Origin: Portulaca oleracea
Lineage: Eukaryota > Streptophyta > Magnoliopsida > Caryophyllales > Portulacaceae
DNA length: 64,000 bases
NCBI GenBank assembly: GCA_029582165.1
Contig: CM055876.1
Coordinates: forward strand, 26,691,817 to 26,755,816
Reading direction: 5' to 3'
Made by a program: the position numbers and the translations under genes. This document shows positions 1-11,296 of the stretch, piece by piece (position 1 is the stretch's first letter; the number at the start of each line of letters is the position of its first letter). The notes under the pieces are model-generated. The model worked only from the letters and a program-made list of their open reading frames with translations, was not told the origin of the DNA and searched no databases.

Positions 1-146
1 AATCTAAAAAGAGCTACCCTTGTAGATGTTTTACTGGTATGAATTTTTTTTATTTTTTTCAATCAAACAATATATACACAATGTTACATCAGTATATACA
101 CAATATTACATCTATGTATTGTAAAAGTTGTGTTTATTTGCAGTAA

Positions 147-433
147 GGCCCCACTCTTTTATGCGGTAATTTGCGATGTGGTATCGCACCACACCGCATT
201 ACTCAATATTCTACCACACTCCACCACATTTTACCACAATCATTACCAAAATATATTCTTATTTTTCTCTCTCCTCACTTTTCTCCTCTACTTTTTACAT
301 TCTCTCTCTTCACCTACCCTACCTACCACAACTCCACAACTTACCACAACCCACCACACTTCACCATTTTTTCAAATTACACCACATCGCACCATCACCA
401 CACCGCACCGCACCGCATAAAAGAACGGAGCCC
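147..433. mobile_element. Tourist-like MITE, family A, copy 1
   Basis: The terminal inverted repeats are GGCCCCACTCTTTT at the left and AAAAGAACGGAGCCC at the right. The interior is a C-rich tract of repeated CCACA/CACCACA. Five related copies lie in this window at 742-967, 8605-8872, 33829-34032, 44246-44547 and 44699-44929. Well-preserved copies have 3-bp TTA or TAA target duplications, which points to the PIF/Harbinger (Tourist) group. Here TAA is present on the left but not clearly on the right. The open reading frames across it are low-complexity and are not genes. Confidence 0.75.
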
Positions 434-501
434 AAGTGTACATGAATTTTAGACTATATAGTGCCTATAGTATAAGTTCCTATCCAAGAGACTAAATTGT
501 A

Positions 502-987
502 TTCCCTCTGTTCCATATTAATTGTCATAATTTTGACTTTCACAGTTTCTAATGTTACTCTTTGATTGATAATTTCTCACATAATATATTATTAACAATT
601 GCAATATTATACTTTTATGATAATATTTTTCGTTACGAGTCTAATGTTGGTAATTTTATATAACAACTCATTGTATATATTGAGAAATTTATGGTCCAAA
701 ATTTTGAAATTTGACTGCACGATTTTCAAAGATGACAATTAGGCCCTATTCTTTTCTGAGGTATTTTGCGGTATGGTGTGGTGTGGTGTAGTGTGGTGGA
801 ATTGTGGTGGGTGTGGCGGAATTGTGGTAGGTTATTGGTATGTGCGGTAGGTGAAGAGAAAGAATGTAAAAAGTAGAAGAGAAAAGTGAGGAGAGAGAAA
901 AGTAATAATTTGTGGTAAAGTGTGGTGAGTTGTGGTAAACTGCGGTACCATAGAAAAGAACAGGGCCTTAATATGGACCGGAGGGAG
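502..987. mobile_element. Stowaway MITE hosting a Tourist-like MITE
   Basis: The left end TTCCCTCTGTTCCATATTAA and the right end TTAATATGGACCGGAGGGAG form the typical Stowaway (Tc1/mariner) inverted repeat. TA lies on both sides at 500-501 and 988-989. The element is split by the Tourist-like insertion at 742-967; with that removed it is about 257 bp, a normal Stowaway size. Confidence 0.85.
742..967. mobile_element. Tourist-like MITE, family A, copy 2 (nested)
   Basis: The inverted repeats GGCCCTATTCTTTT and AAAAGAACAGGGCC are nearly perfect. TTA occurs directly before (739-741) and after (968-970), the target duplication expected for PIF/Harbinger. It interrupts the Stowaway at 502-987 and is therefore younger than it. 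The interior is G-rich (TGTGGTGTGG), opposite in orientation to copy 1. Confidence 0.9.
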
Positions 988-1277
988 TATCATATTTTGT
1001 TTGTTGTTACTTACACATCAGGATAATCATCAATATATATTAAAATAAGTGCAAAAAAAACAATATAGTAAAATAAACAATGCAGTTAAACATGTATAAA
1101 GCATGAATTTCTCTATTAACTTCTCAATTTCGCTTGAGTAGGGTTAAAAAAAAACTGTTTTTTGTCCTCTATTTTGGCAAATAATAATACTTTTCTTAGC
1201 TTCACTGTACATGTACATTGTAAGATTATCCAAATGAAAAGAGAAAAAAAGAAATGAAAAAATTCACAATGAGCCCC

Positions 1278-4200
1278 CTAAGCATCCAAGTTAGTGTCAT
1301 CTCTGCCATTTACTTGCTCCTGGTGATCATGTCCATGACCTCTATTAGCATTTTGCATAAGAGCATCCTGTTGTCAAAAATAAACACAATACTTAGCCCT
1401 AAACCTGCCTTAAACATCGTATTATATTCTCCAAATCCTCGATCAAGAAGCTTTAATTTTATAAAACTTACATGTAAATTGCGATATCTTCTGACGCTGT
1501 TCTGAAGTGTTGTTATGGTCCGAATTATTATGAACATAGGAACGATAATTCCACATGTCTTCAACAGTAGAATCTGCAGTAGTTTGTCAACATAATTAAG
1601 TACATTAATCAATCTATGTAACTTAATGATATAATTAAGGATTTTTGGTGTAAGTTAGATGAAGTTGATGGATGCTTACTGTGAAAATGGAGAAAGGGTA
1701 GTGTCCAGCTTCACCCCTTAATGCATCAAGTAGATGTCTCATCAATAAAAGCGCTGTAAACTGTCAAATTTTACAACAAGTTTCAAGTTAATTACTCATT
1801 AATTAAGTGCAAGAATCAAACTAATTAAGCAACCACACAAATTAAGGGTATCTTGAGAAGGCTTGATAGATACCATCCATTTAATTTGCTTCAATTAATG
1901 TGTTAAGTTATCTAAGGCGTTAAGCTAAATTGCTCTAATTTTGACACGACTTGTCAAAACAAGGTAGATATTGAAGTTAATAGGTGGGGTCAAGCTAAAG
2001 TAACAACTCAATATTATTGATAGATATTTAGCCATTTTAGTTTGCTAAATATGTTATGTTTCAATAGTTTATCTCATATTATTGATATATATTTAGCAAT
2101 ATTATTAATTAAATTTATAACCCAATGACTACTCATTTTCCCCTCAAAGATTAAGATTAGGATCTACCCCTACTTGTGACCTATCACGTATATTTGAAGC
2201 AAACATGTTTTTTTTTTTTCGATTATTGAAAGCCAACAAGCTTAAATGTTCACAAAAAACAGCAAAATCGCATTACAAACCAACAGATCAACAACTCCAA
2301 AAAATAAAGGCTACAACTTGACACTGTTAAATATAAACAAACAACATGAACTATCGCGCTCACACAACAAAAAAATCTTCCCATCTCTAAGACAATGTTA
2401 GAAGGTCAATATGTTGAAGCAAGCAAGTTTTGGATGATACTTATCTGGTAGGAAGCCAACATACATTTAACATTTATTAGTTACATTTAGCGGAACCATT
2501 CTTTGAATGATGAGCTTGGGAAATGGTATGGGGATATCAATTCATTTTCAAAATCTATATATTGCCTCCGTCTCATATTGTTTCTCAATCCAACTATATT
2601 TAAAAGTCCAATGGTCATGGAAAATGGGGTGAAAAATGTGTAATGTACCAGAATTGCCCTTACTTTTCTCATGTGAAGAAAAATAAAAAAGAAACAAAAG
2701 AGTATTTATTAGGAGTATAATAAAAATTACAATAATTGGAATTATAAAATGGACAAACATTTTGGAACAAGAGAGTTAGGTAGATGGACAAACAATTTGG
2801 GACGGAGGTAGTATCTATTTCTATTATATGCATACACTTAAATGGGAAAGTGATGGTTAATGGCCAGCTGTTAATTAAAGTGGTGGTCTCTCCTTTGAAA
2901 TGCTAAGCAAAAGCTTAAGAAAGTGACTTAAATGGTCATCATCAACCTATCTATAGGCTATGAGATAAGTTTTACTACTATATCCCATTTCTTTACATAA
3001 GTGGTGTAAGTGTAACACATCCTCAAGATGGGTTTTCCTCCTTTGGTGGAAATATGCATTTATTCAATTGTGTGAAAAAAATGCTTTAGTTTGTGAGATG
3101 GGACTAGCAAATTTGAGAACCACTCTTCCTTGAAATTAAAATCATATTATCTTCCCTTTTCCCCCCTTGAAAAGAGAAAAGAACTTCTTGCCTAATACCA
3201 AACACTATTGGTAGGCAACTTGGATTGGTATCATTTTGAGTACATATAATAAATCGGGCAATATATGAGAAATCAGTTGTATTTATTTTCTTTTTTTAAA
3301 GTTTAGTTTGAATTGGATAATTAAGACAAGGTTACATTTGAATTTGAAAAATAGAAATAAGAAGTATATTGTGGATGAGTTTTTTTTTTTTTTTTTATTA
3401 TCAAATCCAACGATCAATATCGATATTTGAATGAAAAATTTATTGTTATATTCAATTTCCTTTTTTCTTTCTTTTCTCCTGAATAAGGTAGTTGTTAACA
3501 AACATACCTGACACCCCACAACACACAAAAAAGCAAGGAGGGGGAAAAAGAGAGTTTCAATAGTACTTACAATGAGAGCTAATGTTTTACAGCAAAAAGC
3601 GCTTGTATCTGAATCTGATGAAACTTCACTTATCATTGACAATGCTTCATTATGAAGTTCATGGTCAGGACTCGATGCTTCCATACTTCCTCTATTTCAA
3701 AAAATTTAAGAAAAAGTTCGTTATGACCAAATTGTTTACTTACATTAATTTCTATAGTCTAATTACAGTACCATTGATGAGTAATATATGCAGACAACAA
3801 AATATTCAAACAACTAAAGTATCAACATTAACTTTAGAGATTTGACATTTAGGCGTGCAAATTCTATAAGGGTGCGTCTGGTTGGTCAATAACCCTGGGG
3901 AAATAGTCAATTTTCTTAGGTTGACTTATTTTTCCCCATGTTTGGATGGGGGTTGACTTTGGGAAAGTTTTCACGATAGACCCACCATTTTCTCCATTTT
4001 CCTAGGGAAGATTTTCCTTATTTGGGGGGGGGGGGTTAACGGAAATTTTTCCCATGGAAAACTTCCTATGGGAAAAAATTTCCCTGGAGTTCCTGCCAAA
4101 CACTCCCTTCAAATATAGCAACTCACATGGAGAAATCAAAGATGAAGCAAAGTTTTGTTCGTTTGGCAAAAGTCTTAAAACCATTGAAAACAACATTCTC

Positions 4201-6195
4201 ATTAACTATTACTTAATTATATTCTAATTCTTTTGCAAGGTAGTGGGATCCTACTTATTTTACGTATTTTTACTTATCTAACCAATCTTATATTATCTTC
4301 TCCACCTTACTTTTTAGTTTCCATACATCCTACATACCTTCCAAATTAAAAGAACAAATAATTACACTAAAAGTTTAAACCCCCCCCCCCCAAAAAAAGG
4401 CATTATATATATTTCTTATAAATTATTTGTTTGTAAATGACTGTGTAGTTAAATTTTAGAACTTTTGGTTATCGATTACTAAGCATATATACTGATCCAT
4501 CATTTAGAACTACCAGAATTATATTCATAGTGAAAAAAATATTATCTTACAAATATAATCTTATAACTTTTTGTGAACACATTTATAACAAATGATAGTC
4601 AATCTATCATCTTTGATACTATGAAAAGTGATTACTTAAATTTAATAAATTGACAATATATAAGAATAAAATATTTGTTAGGACAATGGTACCAGTGCCA
4701 CAATACATAACTCAACTAGTCAAGTCAATATTTCACCACTTAAATTAAGCAAATTGACAATATATAAGAATAAACAGAAAACATTTTCACTTCTTAACGT
4801 TCATTTTTTTTAAAAAAGAAAAAATGATGAAAAAGACGAAGACGTTGGCATACCTAGTTCAAAAGTTTAAAGGGTAGTAGTAAAGGAAGCCTTTTTAATG
4901 AAAGCTTATTATTATATACCATAAGTATGCTTATGAATCATGCAATAATATAGTATGATGATTTATGAAGTAAAGGGGAGGAATTAAGTGTACCTAATGT
5001 TTATAATTTCATGTGCCACAATCATTTTTTTGGGTTGTTTAGGAACTGCTGTGTACCCTGGTTCATAATTCTGCAACAATTCATTGACATTTTTCTCATT
5101 AGCAAAATCATTCATTCAAACTGAGAGAAAGCCTAACAACTAAAACATTAAATCAAACTTTAATAACTAACTGTTAACATTGTGTTCTGCATTGTCTTCA
5201 TATAATGTATAATTTTACTAATAATATTTAAAAATATGCCAACAAAAAGAGAATATTTGTCCTAGTAATAAGAAACTTCTGGATGATGTTTATTACCCTT
5301 AAAAAAAATGCAATCAAAATTTGACAATTTAAAGTTTACATATAAAAAAAAAAAGTGGCTGATCATAATTTGAAATGACAAAGGGTCAAAGTGGATGATT
5401 ATTGATTACTTTCATTGCAGTTGTCCACCACATTCAATCTCCATAATAAGGTTTCCCATGTACCAAAAAAGAAAATAAAAAAATATGATTGAGAGAAAAA
5501 GAAAATTAAATAGGAGGATTATTTAGAAGCTTCAAGTTCAGGAATGAGAATAGAAAGAGAGAGAGGAAGACTTTGAGGCCAAGACAACTAAAATACAGGG
5601 CAAAAGCGATGTTCAAAAAGATCAGGATTCCTAATTTCAGGAAGAATCAAACAGTGTTTCAATTATTTATTTTTCGAAAATTAGTCCTAATCAATTGAAA
5701 GTGAATAGGAAATTGATGGAAAATTGGAAACCCAGTTGAAAATGATTCAAAATGAAAAAAATATCAAACACGTTAGAAAGCTCAAATTTCATCAAAATTC
5801 CCCAGAATTCGACCCATAATTGTTGGAAACAGAGCTGAAAATGATAAAAAAAACAGGGGCATGAAACAAACCTGCAAGCAAATTTCACAAACCGTGTCTC
5901 CTTTTTCATCACACCATCTCTGAATGCATTCTCTGTGAGCAAACTGCAATGAAACATCACAAAACAAGATTGCCCAGAAATTATAATCTCGAATTGGAAT
6001 CCACAAATACAATCACACCAACCCAGAAATAACAAAAGCATAGATTTCATGAGGTAATTTTGGTACCTTAGCAGTTCCAGAGCAGGCACAAGGAGCTTCC
6101 AATTTCTTGCAACTTTCAAATTCAGCTTCGTGGCAAATTCTACAATACGTAAACTTATGCAAATCATCAACAAATAATACGACCTCTTCACTCAT
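1278..6195 (-). CDS. RING-CH (MARCH-type) membrane E3 ubiquitin ligase, 7 exons
   Basis: I assembled the exons by hand on the minus strand: 6195-6067, 5943-5872, 5070-4994, 3691-3571, 1760-1680, 1573-1472 and 1367-1278. All introns are GT-AG, and the 672 nt give 223 residues plus TAG. Residues 18-65 form a C4HC3 RING-CH zinc domain (C18, C21, C36, C38, H46, C49, C62, C65), which in this family recruits an E2 enzyme. It is followed by EPGYTAVP (normally GYTAPP), then two hydrophobic segments at about 125-145 and 155-180 (ALLLMRHLL; CGIIVPMFIIIR) typical of the plant DUF3675 region, and a polar His/Asp-rich tail. The expected role is ubiquitination of membrane proteins; the substrate is unknown. 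The start is the first in-frame ATG, 5 codons before the conserved region begins. An upstream TATA box fits. Introns 3 and 4 carry transposons but spare the splice sites. No broken codon was seen. The exact family member is not assignable. Confidence 0.9.
2208..2413 (-). mobile_element. Non-LTR retroposon fragment in intron 4
   Basis: A 12-base T run on the plus strand (a poly(A) tail on the minus strand) starts the element. The flanks repeat TTGAAGCAAACATG (2194-2207) and TTGAAGCAAGCAAG (2414-2427), a 14-bp target duplication with two mismatches. No tRNA-like A or B box is visible, so a 5'-truncated LINE 3' end is more likely than a SINE. It has the same orientation as the RING-CH gene around it. 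Confidence 0.6.
2562..2811. mobile_element. Stowaway MITE in intron 4
   Basis: The ends are TTGCCTCCGTCTCATATTG and CAATTTGGGACGGAGGTAG, inverted copies of each other, with TA at 2560-2561 and 2812-2813. It is 250 bp long and lies inside the RING-CH gene's 1.8-kb intron 4. Confidence 0.8.
3870..4107. mobile_element. PIF/Tourist-like MITE in intron 3
   Basis: The left end GGGTGCGTCTGGTTGG and the right end CCAAACACTCCC are imperfect inverted repeats. The interior is rich in TTTCCC/GGGAAA and includes a 13-G run near 4025. A diverged relative sits at 23699-24646. TAA precedes the left end but is not repeated on the right, so the target duplication is not confirmed. Confidence 0.6.
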
Positions 6196-6316
6196 CTTCA
6201 ATTTCCTCTGTTTTCTTTGATTTGATGATCAACTAACTTGTTGAATGGCTTGAATTTGCGTCCTCTGTTTTGCTCTGTTTCTGGGTATTTTGGGCATTGG
6301 GGTTGGGGAGTTTCGG

Positions 6317-6324
6317 TTTAAATA
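6317..6324 (-). promoter_or_regulatory. Putative TATA box of the RING-CH gene
   Basis: On the minus strand this reads TATTTAAA, about 122-129 bp before the ATG at 6195. Transcription would start near 6290 and leave a 5' leader of roughly 90-100 nt. It is inferred from motif and spacing only. Confidence 0.5.
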
Positions 6325-6707
6325 GGGAGTGGAGGTGGGACCTGGATTTCCGAAAGTACCCCTGTAGTGGCTTTCAAAAATGAAAATGGATATGTATGCT
6401 CACTTGGATAGAAATGCTAGCTGTACCTTTTCTCCGAGTATAGGACAAACAAGGCTCCCATGACTCGGAATTGAGCAAGTAGAATATTAGAAATAGGGGC
6501 CTACTTCACTATTTGTCTCAAAGCTTCGATGTTCATGAAAACTCTAAACAAGGCAAGGAGGGGATCCTCGGAGTTTCTGAGTTTGATTTTAGTTCTTTTT
6601 TTTTTTTGGAGGGTAAGAAAATGGAATATTCAACTGATTTATTGGCCACACGATAAAAATTCAGGTGCGGGTTAAATTTGGATTAGTCAAATTAGTCTAC
6701 ATAAATA
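6325..6707. other. Upstream region of the RING-CH gene
   Basis: No gene or clear repeat is visible. The stretch holds the likely distal promoter of the minus-strand RING-CH gene and a T-rich run near 6597. Confidence 0.4.
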
Positions 6708-6811
6708 TTCTCTCTATTTTATATTAAATGTCTATAGGCATCATCAATTTCTCAATATATACAATTCTCTAGTATAAGAAAGTATTATGAATAGATTCAT
6801 CATTAAAAATA

Positions 6812-7246
6812 AGATTATTGGATGATAATACACTGAACTTTAGGGGTATTAGATAATAATGCACTGAACTTTTTTTTGGACTGTAATACACTGAACTTTG
6901 AGGTTATTGGACAATAATACATATGAAACAATTCCGATGGCGGTTGACACGATGGTGGTTCTACTTCAATGTGTCATTTTTCTTTTTCTTTTTTTCTGAA
7001 AAAAATATATTAGTCATCCTGTTTATGTGGATTTTTTTAGATGACAAAAATTTTAATTTTTTTTGTGTGTGTCATTTTCTCAACTTGCCACGAGGATCAC
7101 TACCAAGTTAACCACTATTGGAATCATTCCGGGTACATCATTGTCCACTACCATCAAAGTTCAGTATATTAGTGTAAAAAAAAAAAAGTTTAGTACATTA
7201 TTGCCCAAATACCTCTAAAGTCTAGTGTATTATCGTTTAAAAATCC
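6812..7246. mobile_element. Mutator-like foldback MITE, family B, copy 1
   Basis: Long inverted repeats contain the repeated phrase ACAATAATRCACTGAACTTT and its complement. The 9-bp TTAAAAATA occurs on both sides (6803-6811 and 7247-7255), the duplication length expected of Mutator-like elements. There is no transposase. Confidence 0.8.
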
Positions 7247-7294
7247 TTAAAAATATTATCATAAGAATGTAATGTTGTAATTTTTTGGATTTTT

Positions 7295-7833
7295 GGACGC
7301 TAATATACTGAACTTTTGGGGTATTGAACAATAATGCATTGAACTTTGACCTTGGACAATAGTGCAATGAATTTTGAGAGGTGTTGGACAATAATGCACC
7401 CGAAACAATTTCGACGGTGTCTAACTTGGTGACGATCTTACGTGGCAGACTGAGAAGATGAATAAGCTAAATAATATCTAAATTTATGACGTGTCAGCTA
7501 ATATACACAAGCAAAGATGATTTTATACAACTACAACAACAATCTCTCATCGAAAACGGTTTAAACAAATGTGATTTTATGTTTTTTTTTACTCTTTTCA
7601 AAGTGATTTTCTTTGCTTATGTGTGGATTAGCCGACATATCATAAATTTAAATATTTTTGTACCAGTTGATCTCCTTCACATGCTATTTAGGATTGCTAC
7701 CAAGTCAATCACTACCAAAATCGTTCTGAGCACATTATTGTTCAACACCCCCAAAATACAATGTATTATTATCCAATGTCAAAATTCAATACATTATTGT
7801 CCAATACCTCAAAAGTAAAGTATATTAGCATCC
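7295..7833. mobile_element. Mutator-like foldback MITE, family B, copy 2
   Basis: The left end GGACGCTAATATACTGAACT matches the inverted right end, which reads GGATGCTAATATACTTTACT on the other strand. The interior shares the GAAACAATTYCGA block with copy 1. No clean 9-bp target duplication could be found, so the exact borders are approximate. Confidence 0.7.
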
Positions 7834-7907
7834 TTTATAAAATATACTTTGAGAAATTCTTAATTAAAGCAAGACATTAGGACAATTAATATGGAACGAA
7901 GGGAGTA

Positions 7908-8604
7908 GATGTCAGGACTCTTTTTTTTTTTGGTCGGATAATTTGAACGGAACTAAATTCGGGTCAAAACTGGGTTCAAACAATGCAATATACAAAAGAG
8001 AAATATTGTGTATAAATATTTGGTCAATTCAAACAATGAGTTCAGACGAAACCAAACTTTTTCAGGTTGAATAAAATTTTGTCAGCACTATATAAGATAT
8101 GTTTGATTGGAATATATACAAATTTTATGTTGAAGTACAGTACATAATTAGAAGAAACTATTTATATTTCATAAATTGATGGATCATCTTGCCATGCCCG
8201 TTGTTTCGAACTATAGTTTAAAGAAGTGTCCCACGAATTTTCAAAATCATACTTTTCGAAAGAAATATGCCGATTCAATGTATTTCTTCGTTCAAAAATT
8301 TCTTGTAGAAAAAATTCACAGTCAAAATGTTGAATATTATAATAGATATATTTTTAAGCAACACAGTTCTTCCCTGATATTAAACAAGTAGAAAATCATT
8401 AAGACGATATATAAAAAACTAACCATTTCAACCTGAACTCGCAAAACTGAGAAAGAAACAAGATAATTCAAATAAAGAAAGTTGAAGGGTCTATAAAAAA
8501 AAACAATGTTGAAAGAAGACGGGAGATTTTAGTTTAGTTTTGTTAATTTTATGAATGTTTGGTTAGAAATAAATAATAAATATTTGAATTCAACTTGAGT
8601 CATA
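7908..8604. other. AT-rich intergenic DNA
   Basis: No gene or recognisable element was seen. A 71-codon frame at 8176-8391 shows no known motif and is treated as chance. Confidence 0.5.
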
Positions 8605-8872
8605 TTCCCCTTCTTTTATACGGCTGGCTGCGGTGTGACGTGGTGCAGTGTGGTGGAATTGTGTTGGGTTTGGTAAAGTTGTGGTGGGTTGTGGAAAATT
8701 GTGGTGGGTTTTTGCTTTAATAATTATAAATGTATTTGAAAATGTGAATTTGTAATTGAAAAAAGTGAGATAAAGTAATTAGAAAAAGTAGATTGTGGTG
8801 GGATGTGGTAATGTGGTAAGTTGTGGCGCGTCGTGACACCACAGCCAGTCAGCCACATAAAAGAACAGAACC
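8605..8872. mobile_element. Tourist-like MITE, family A, copy 3 (worn)
   Basis: The ends TTCCCCTTCTTTTA and TAAAAGAACAGAACC are degraded family-A inverted repeats. The subterminal ACGGCTGGCTGCGGTGTGAC is mirrored at 8830-8855, and the interior is G-rich TGTGGTGGG. Confidence 0.65.
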
Positions 8873-9742
8873 TAATTTTAGTTTGAATTATGGTTAGAAT
8901 TATTTATCAGAATTTGATTCAACATGATTTGGGTTTATAATATAAAGTGAGAATATATAAGGAAAAATAAAAATTGCATTTTGAATTGTGTTCAAAATTA
9001 TTTATGAGAGTTGATTTAGGTACAAACATTACAATTATTATTCTATTAGAGCACATGTAATGCGAAACTCTATCAATGGATTTTTTCTTTTCTCTCTTCT
9101 AATTATCACCCTCTCTTCTCTCTCCTAGTATTAAAATTTAAAACTCAAAGGAACGAAAAAAAGTTAGGAGAAATGGGGTGACAACTAAGAGAGAGAAGAG
9201 GAAAATTCTATTAGTAGAGTTCTGTATTATTATTATAGGGTTTTTCTTTTTGGAGTTCTGTTATAGCTTAGAATTTGAAACATGAAACTTTTCAAATCAA
9301 TATTTCAACTTATCATATAGTTTTAACTTTGGTTTTTAAAATTTAAGATATGAATATATAAGCTAAGGAAAAACATTGTTTTAGAGGTTGGGGGTTGAAT
9401 CACCAACCTACAAACCTTGCTGGTGGTCGAATCCGACCTATATTCGCCTAACTTGGATATAGTGATCAACATGTTTCCATTATGTTTTGTGAATCCCCCC
9501 GCAACAAAAGAAAAAAAAAAGAAGAAAGAAAACCAAACACACTCACAAATTAATTGAAGCTTTTTTTTTTTTATTAAATTTACAAAAAAGTCGTCCAAAT
9601 TGTTTCTACTTTCAAGCACTAATTAGCTAGTAAACTTTAACCCTGTAGGTAAATTATCTAGTTTACCCAATTTACCTCTTAAAAAAGGATTCATCCTTCT
9701 ACTCCGGTTCATGTTATAAAAAATTTAGATTGAATCAACATT
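8873..9742. other. AT-rich intergenic DNA
   Basis: No gene was seen. TTAGAGCACATGTAATG near 9048 resembles a Tourist end, but no partner end was found. The minus-strand frame at 9323-9619 is low-complexity. Confidence 0.45.
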
Positions 9743-10425
9743 GTTGTGGGATCCAAGGAGGTAGCTCACTTCAACCAAGACCCATGGTACACAAGTTAAG
9801 TGATGTTCCATCTTAAAACCAATTGGTGTTAAGAGGAGTAGCTCACTTATATACCATGTGCTTTCTCTTTACTTTTTCGATGTGAGACATTTACTCATGG
9901 GTGAATCCCAACAATCTCCCCCTTTATATATGAGTCTCTCCCCCTTGATCAGAAGCCTCTTTTTTTACCAAAGTTTCAAGTCACCTTCAGGAGCCCATCA
10001 TAGCCGCACCTTACTCTACAGAGCCGCACCCTACTCCACCTGAGTCTCATGTCACCACTCTGTCTCAAGAGTCCCAGCCGCACCTTACTCCACAGAGCCG
10101 CACCCTACTCCACCCGAGTCTCATGCCACCACTCTGAGCATTCAGGAGACCCAGCCGTGCACGCGCTATGGTCCATGTTCCTGTCCACGGTGATCTTCCC
10201 GCACCTTGCACGTGCCCAGCCGAACGAACCATCGGCTTTGATACCACTTGTTGGGGGATCCAAGGGGGTAGCCCACTTCAACCAAGGCCCATGGTACACA
10301 AGTTAAGTGAGGTTCCATCTTAAAACCAATTGTTGTTAAGAGAAGTATCCCACTTGACTTATATACCATGTGCTTTCTCTTTACTTTTTCGATGTGGGAC
10401 ATTTACTCATGGGTGAGTCCCATCA
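9743..10425 (-). mobile_element. TRIM retrotransposon (683 bp)
   Basis: Two LTRs of about 171 bp (9743-9913) and 177 bp (10249-10425) start TGTTG and end in CAACA or CATCA. They flank a 335-bp interior with no protein. On the minus strand TGGTATCAAAGC (10246-10235) is an initiator-Met primer-binding site next to the 5' LTR, and the AGGGGGAGAT purine tract (about 9914-9924) precedes the 3' LTR. AACAT flanks both sides (9738-9742, 10426-10430). The element must rely on proteins from other elements. The LTRs show no 5S rRNA-like segment, so it is probably not Cassandra. Confidence 0.9.
10003..10145. repeat. 74-bp tandem duplication inside the TRIM
   Basis: Two units starting GCCGCACCTTACTC (10003 and 10077) run through CACCCTACTCCACC and GTCTCATG to CACCACTCTG. 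They are nearly identical and make up much of the TRIM interior. Confidence 0.8.
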
Positions 10426-10449
10426 AACATGTTATTAGAAGGGCTTCAA

Positions 10450-11045
10450 TTACTGTTTGTTTGGTTATTAGAGAGTGTTGGGATTCACTCATGAGTAAAA
10501 ATGTCTCACGTCGGAAAAGTAAAGAGAAATGACATGGTATATAAGTCAAGTGTGTTATTCCTCTTAACACCAATTGATTTTAAGATGGAACATCACTTAA
10601 CTTGTGTACCATGAGTCTTGGTTGAAGTGGGTTCCCGCATTGGATCTCCCCAACAAAGAGGGAGGCGAGGGGAGGGTATTAGAGGGTAGGGAAAGGGATG
10701 GGAGGGGGTCTATTATTATCTTGTTTGGATTATAATTGTTGTGTTTGGATTAGAAAAGGGAGGGAAGTAGAGAGAGGGGAGGAAAATGAAATAGTTGGTA
10801 ATAATATTATATTAAAGTTATTTTCTTTTTTTTTTCTTTAACACATAATGAGTTCCCCTCCCCTCCCCTCCGTTAACCCTCATATTAGGGGGTTAATAAA
10901 AATGGGATTAATGGAGGGGAATTAAGGTAAATGATTACCCTCCCATCCTATTTATTTTTCCAAACATAGGTAAAGGAGGTTATTTAATATTATTTCCCTC
11001 CTTTCACCTCTCTTCCCCTCTTATAGTCTCAATCCAAACCCATTG
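10450..11045. mobile_element. Possible MITE with purine/pyrimidine arms
   Basis: The segment starts near GTTTGTTTGG and ends near CCAAACCCATTG. A GGGAGG-rich left arm mirrors a CCCTCC-rich right arm, giving a foldback shape. It hosts the TRIM solo LTR at 10476-10655. No target duplication was found. Confidence 0.35.
10476..10655 (+). mobile_element. Solo LTR of the TRIM family
   Basis: This 180-bp copy of the TRIM LTR starts TGTTGGGATTC and ends CCCCAACA. It is in the opposite orientation to the full TRIM only 50 bp away. The flanks are GAGAG (10471-10475) and AAGAG (10656-10660), a 4/5 match. No interior sequence remains, as expected after recombination between LTRs. Confidence 0.8.
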
Positions 11046-11296
11046 TTAAATTAGTCTAATATTTCACTAAAATATCCAAAACAAGGTAGTGACGGTAGAC
11101 ATAAAAATACACAAAAATTAATGTAAAAATTACCTAAATTTAAATTTCTGGCCAATATACTAAATTCTTCTTATTTTATAAATTTATGTCAATCAAACTT
11201 TGAAGCCCCTGGAAAATTCAAAGAAATGAAAGATATCAATGTGGTAGGGTTGTGTTACTTGGCTATGTGGGAGGTTTGCAAATCATCAGTTATCAC

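Larger units (their letters stand above)
6708..7905. mobile_element. Stowaway MITE carrying two Mutator-like MITEs
   Basis: The ends TTCTCTCTATTTTATATTAA and TTAATATGGAACGAAGGGAG are flanked by TA (6706-6707, 7906-7907). Normal Stowaway sequence survives at 6708-6811, about 7247-7294 and 7834-7905. The gaps are filled by two foldback elements of one family. Confidence 0.8.

Noticed and set aside
130..452. Three overlapping plus-strand frames of 89-96 codons
   Set aside because: They lie inside a MITE made of CCACA/CACCACA repeats and the proteins are His/Thr/Ser low-complexity.
3283..3684. 133-codon minus-strand frame
   Set aside because: Only its first part is exon 4 of the RING-CH gene; the rest reads through intron 4.
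5691..6191. 166-codon minus-strand frame
   Set aside because: It is a shifted-frame shadow of exons 1-2 and introns of the RING-CH gene.
9048..9240. Tourist-like MITE starting TTAGAGCACATGTAATG
   Set aside because: No convincing inverted right end or target duplication.
10049..10402. Several frames of 60-85 codons
   Set aside because: They cross the TRIM interior repeats and LTR; there is no known domain and they are explained by the repeat.
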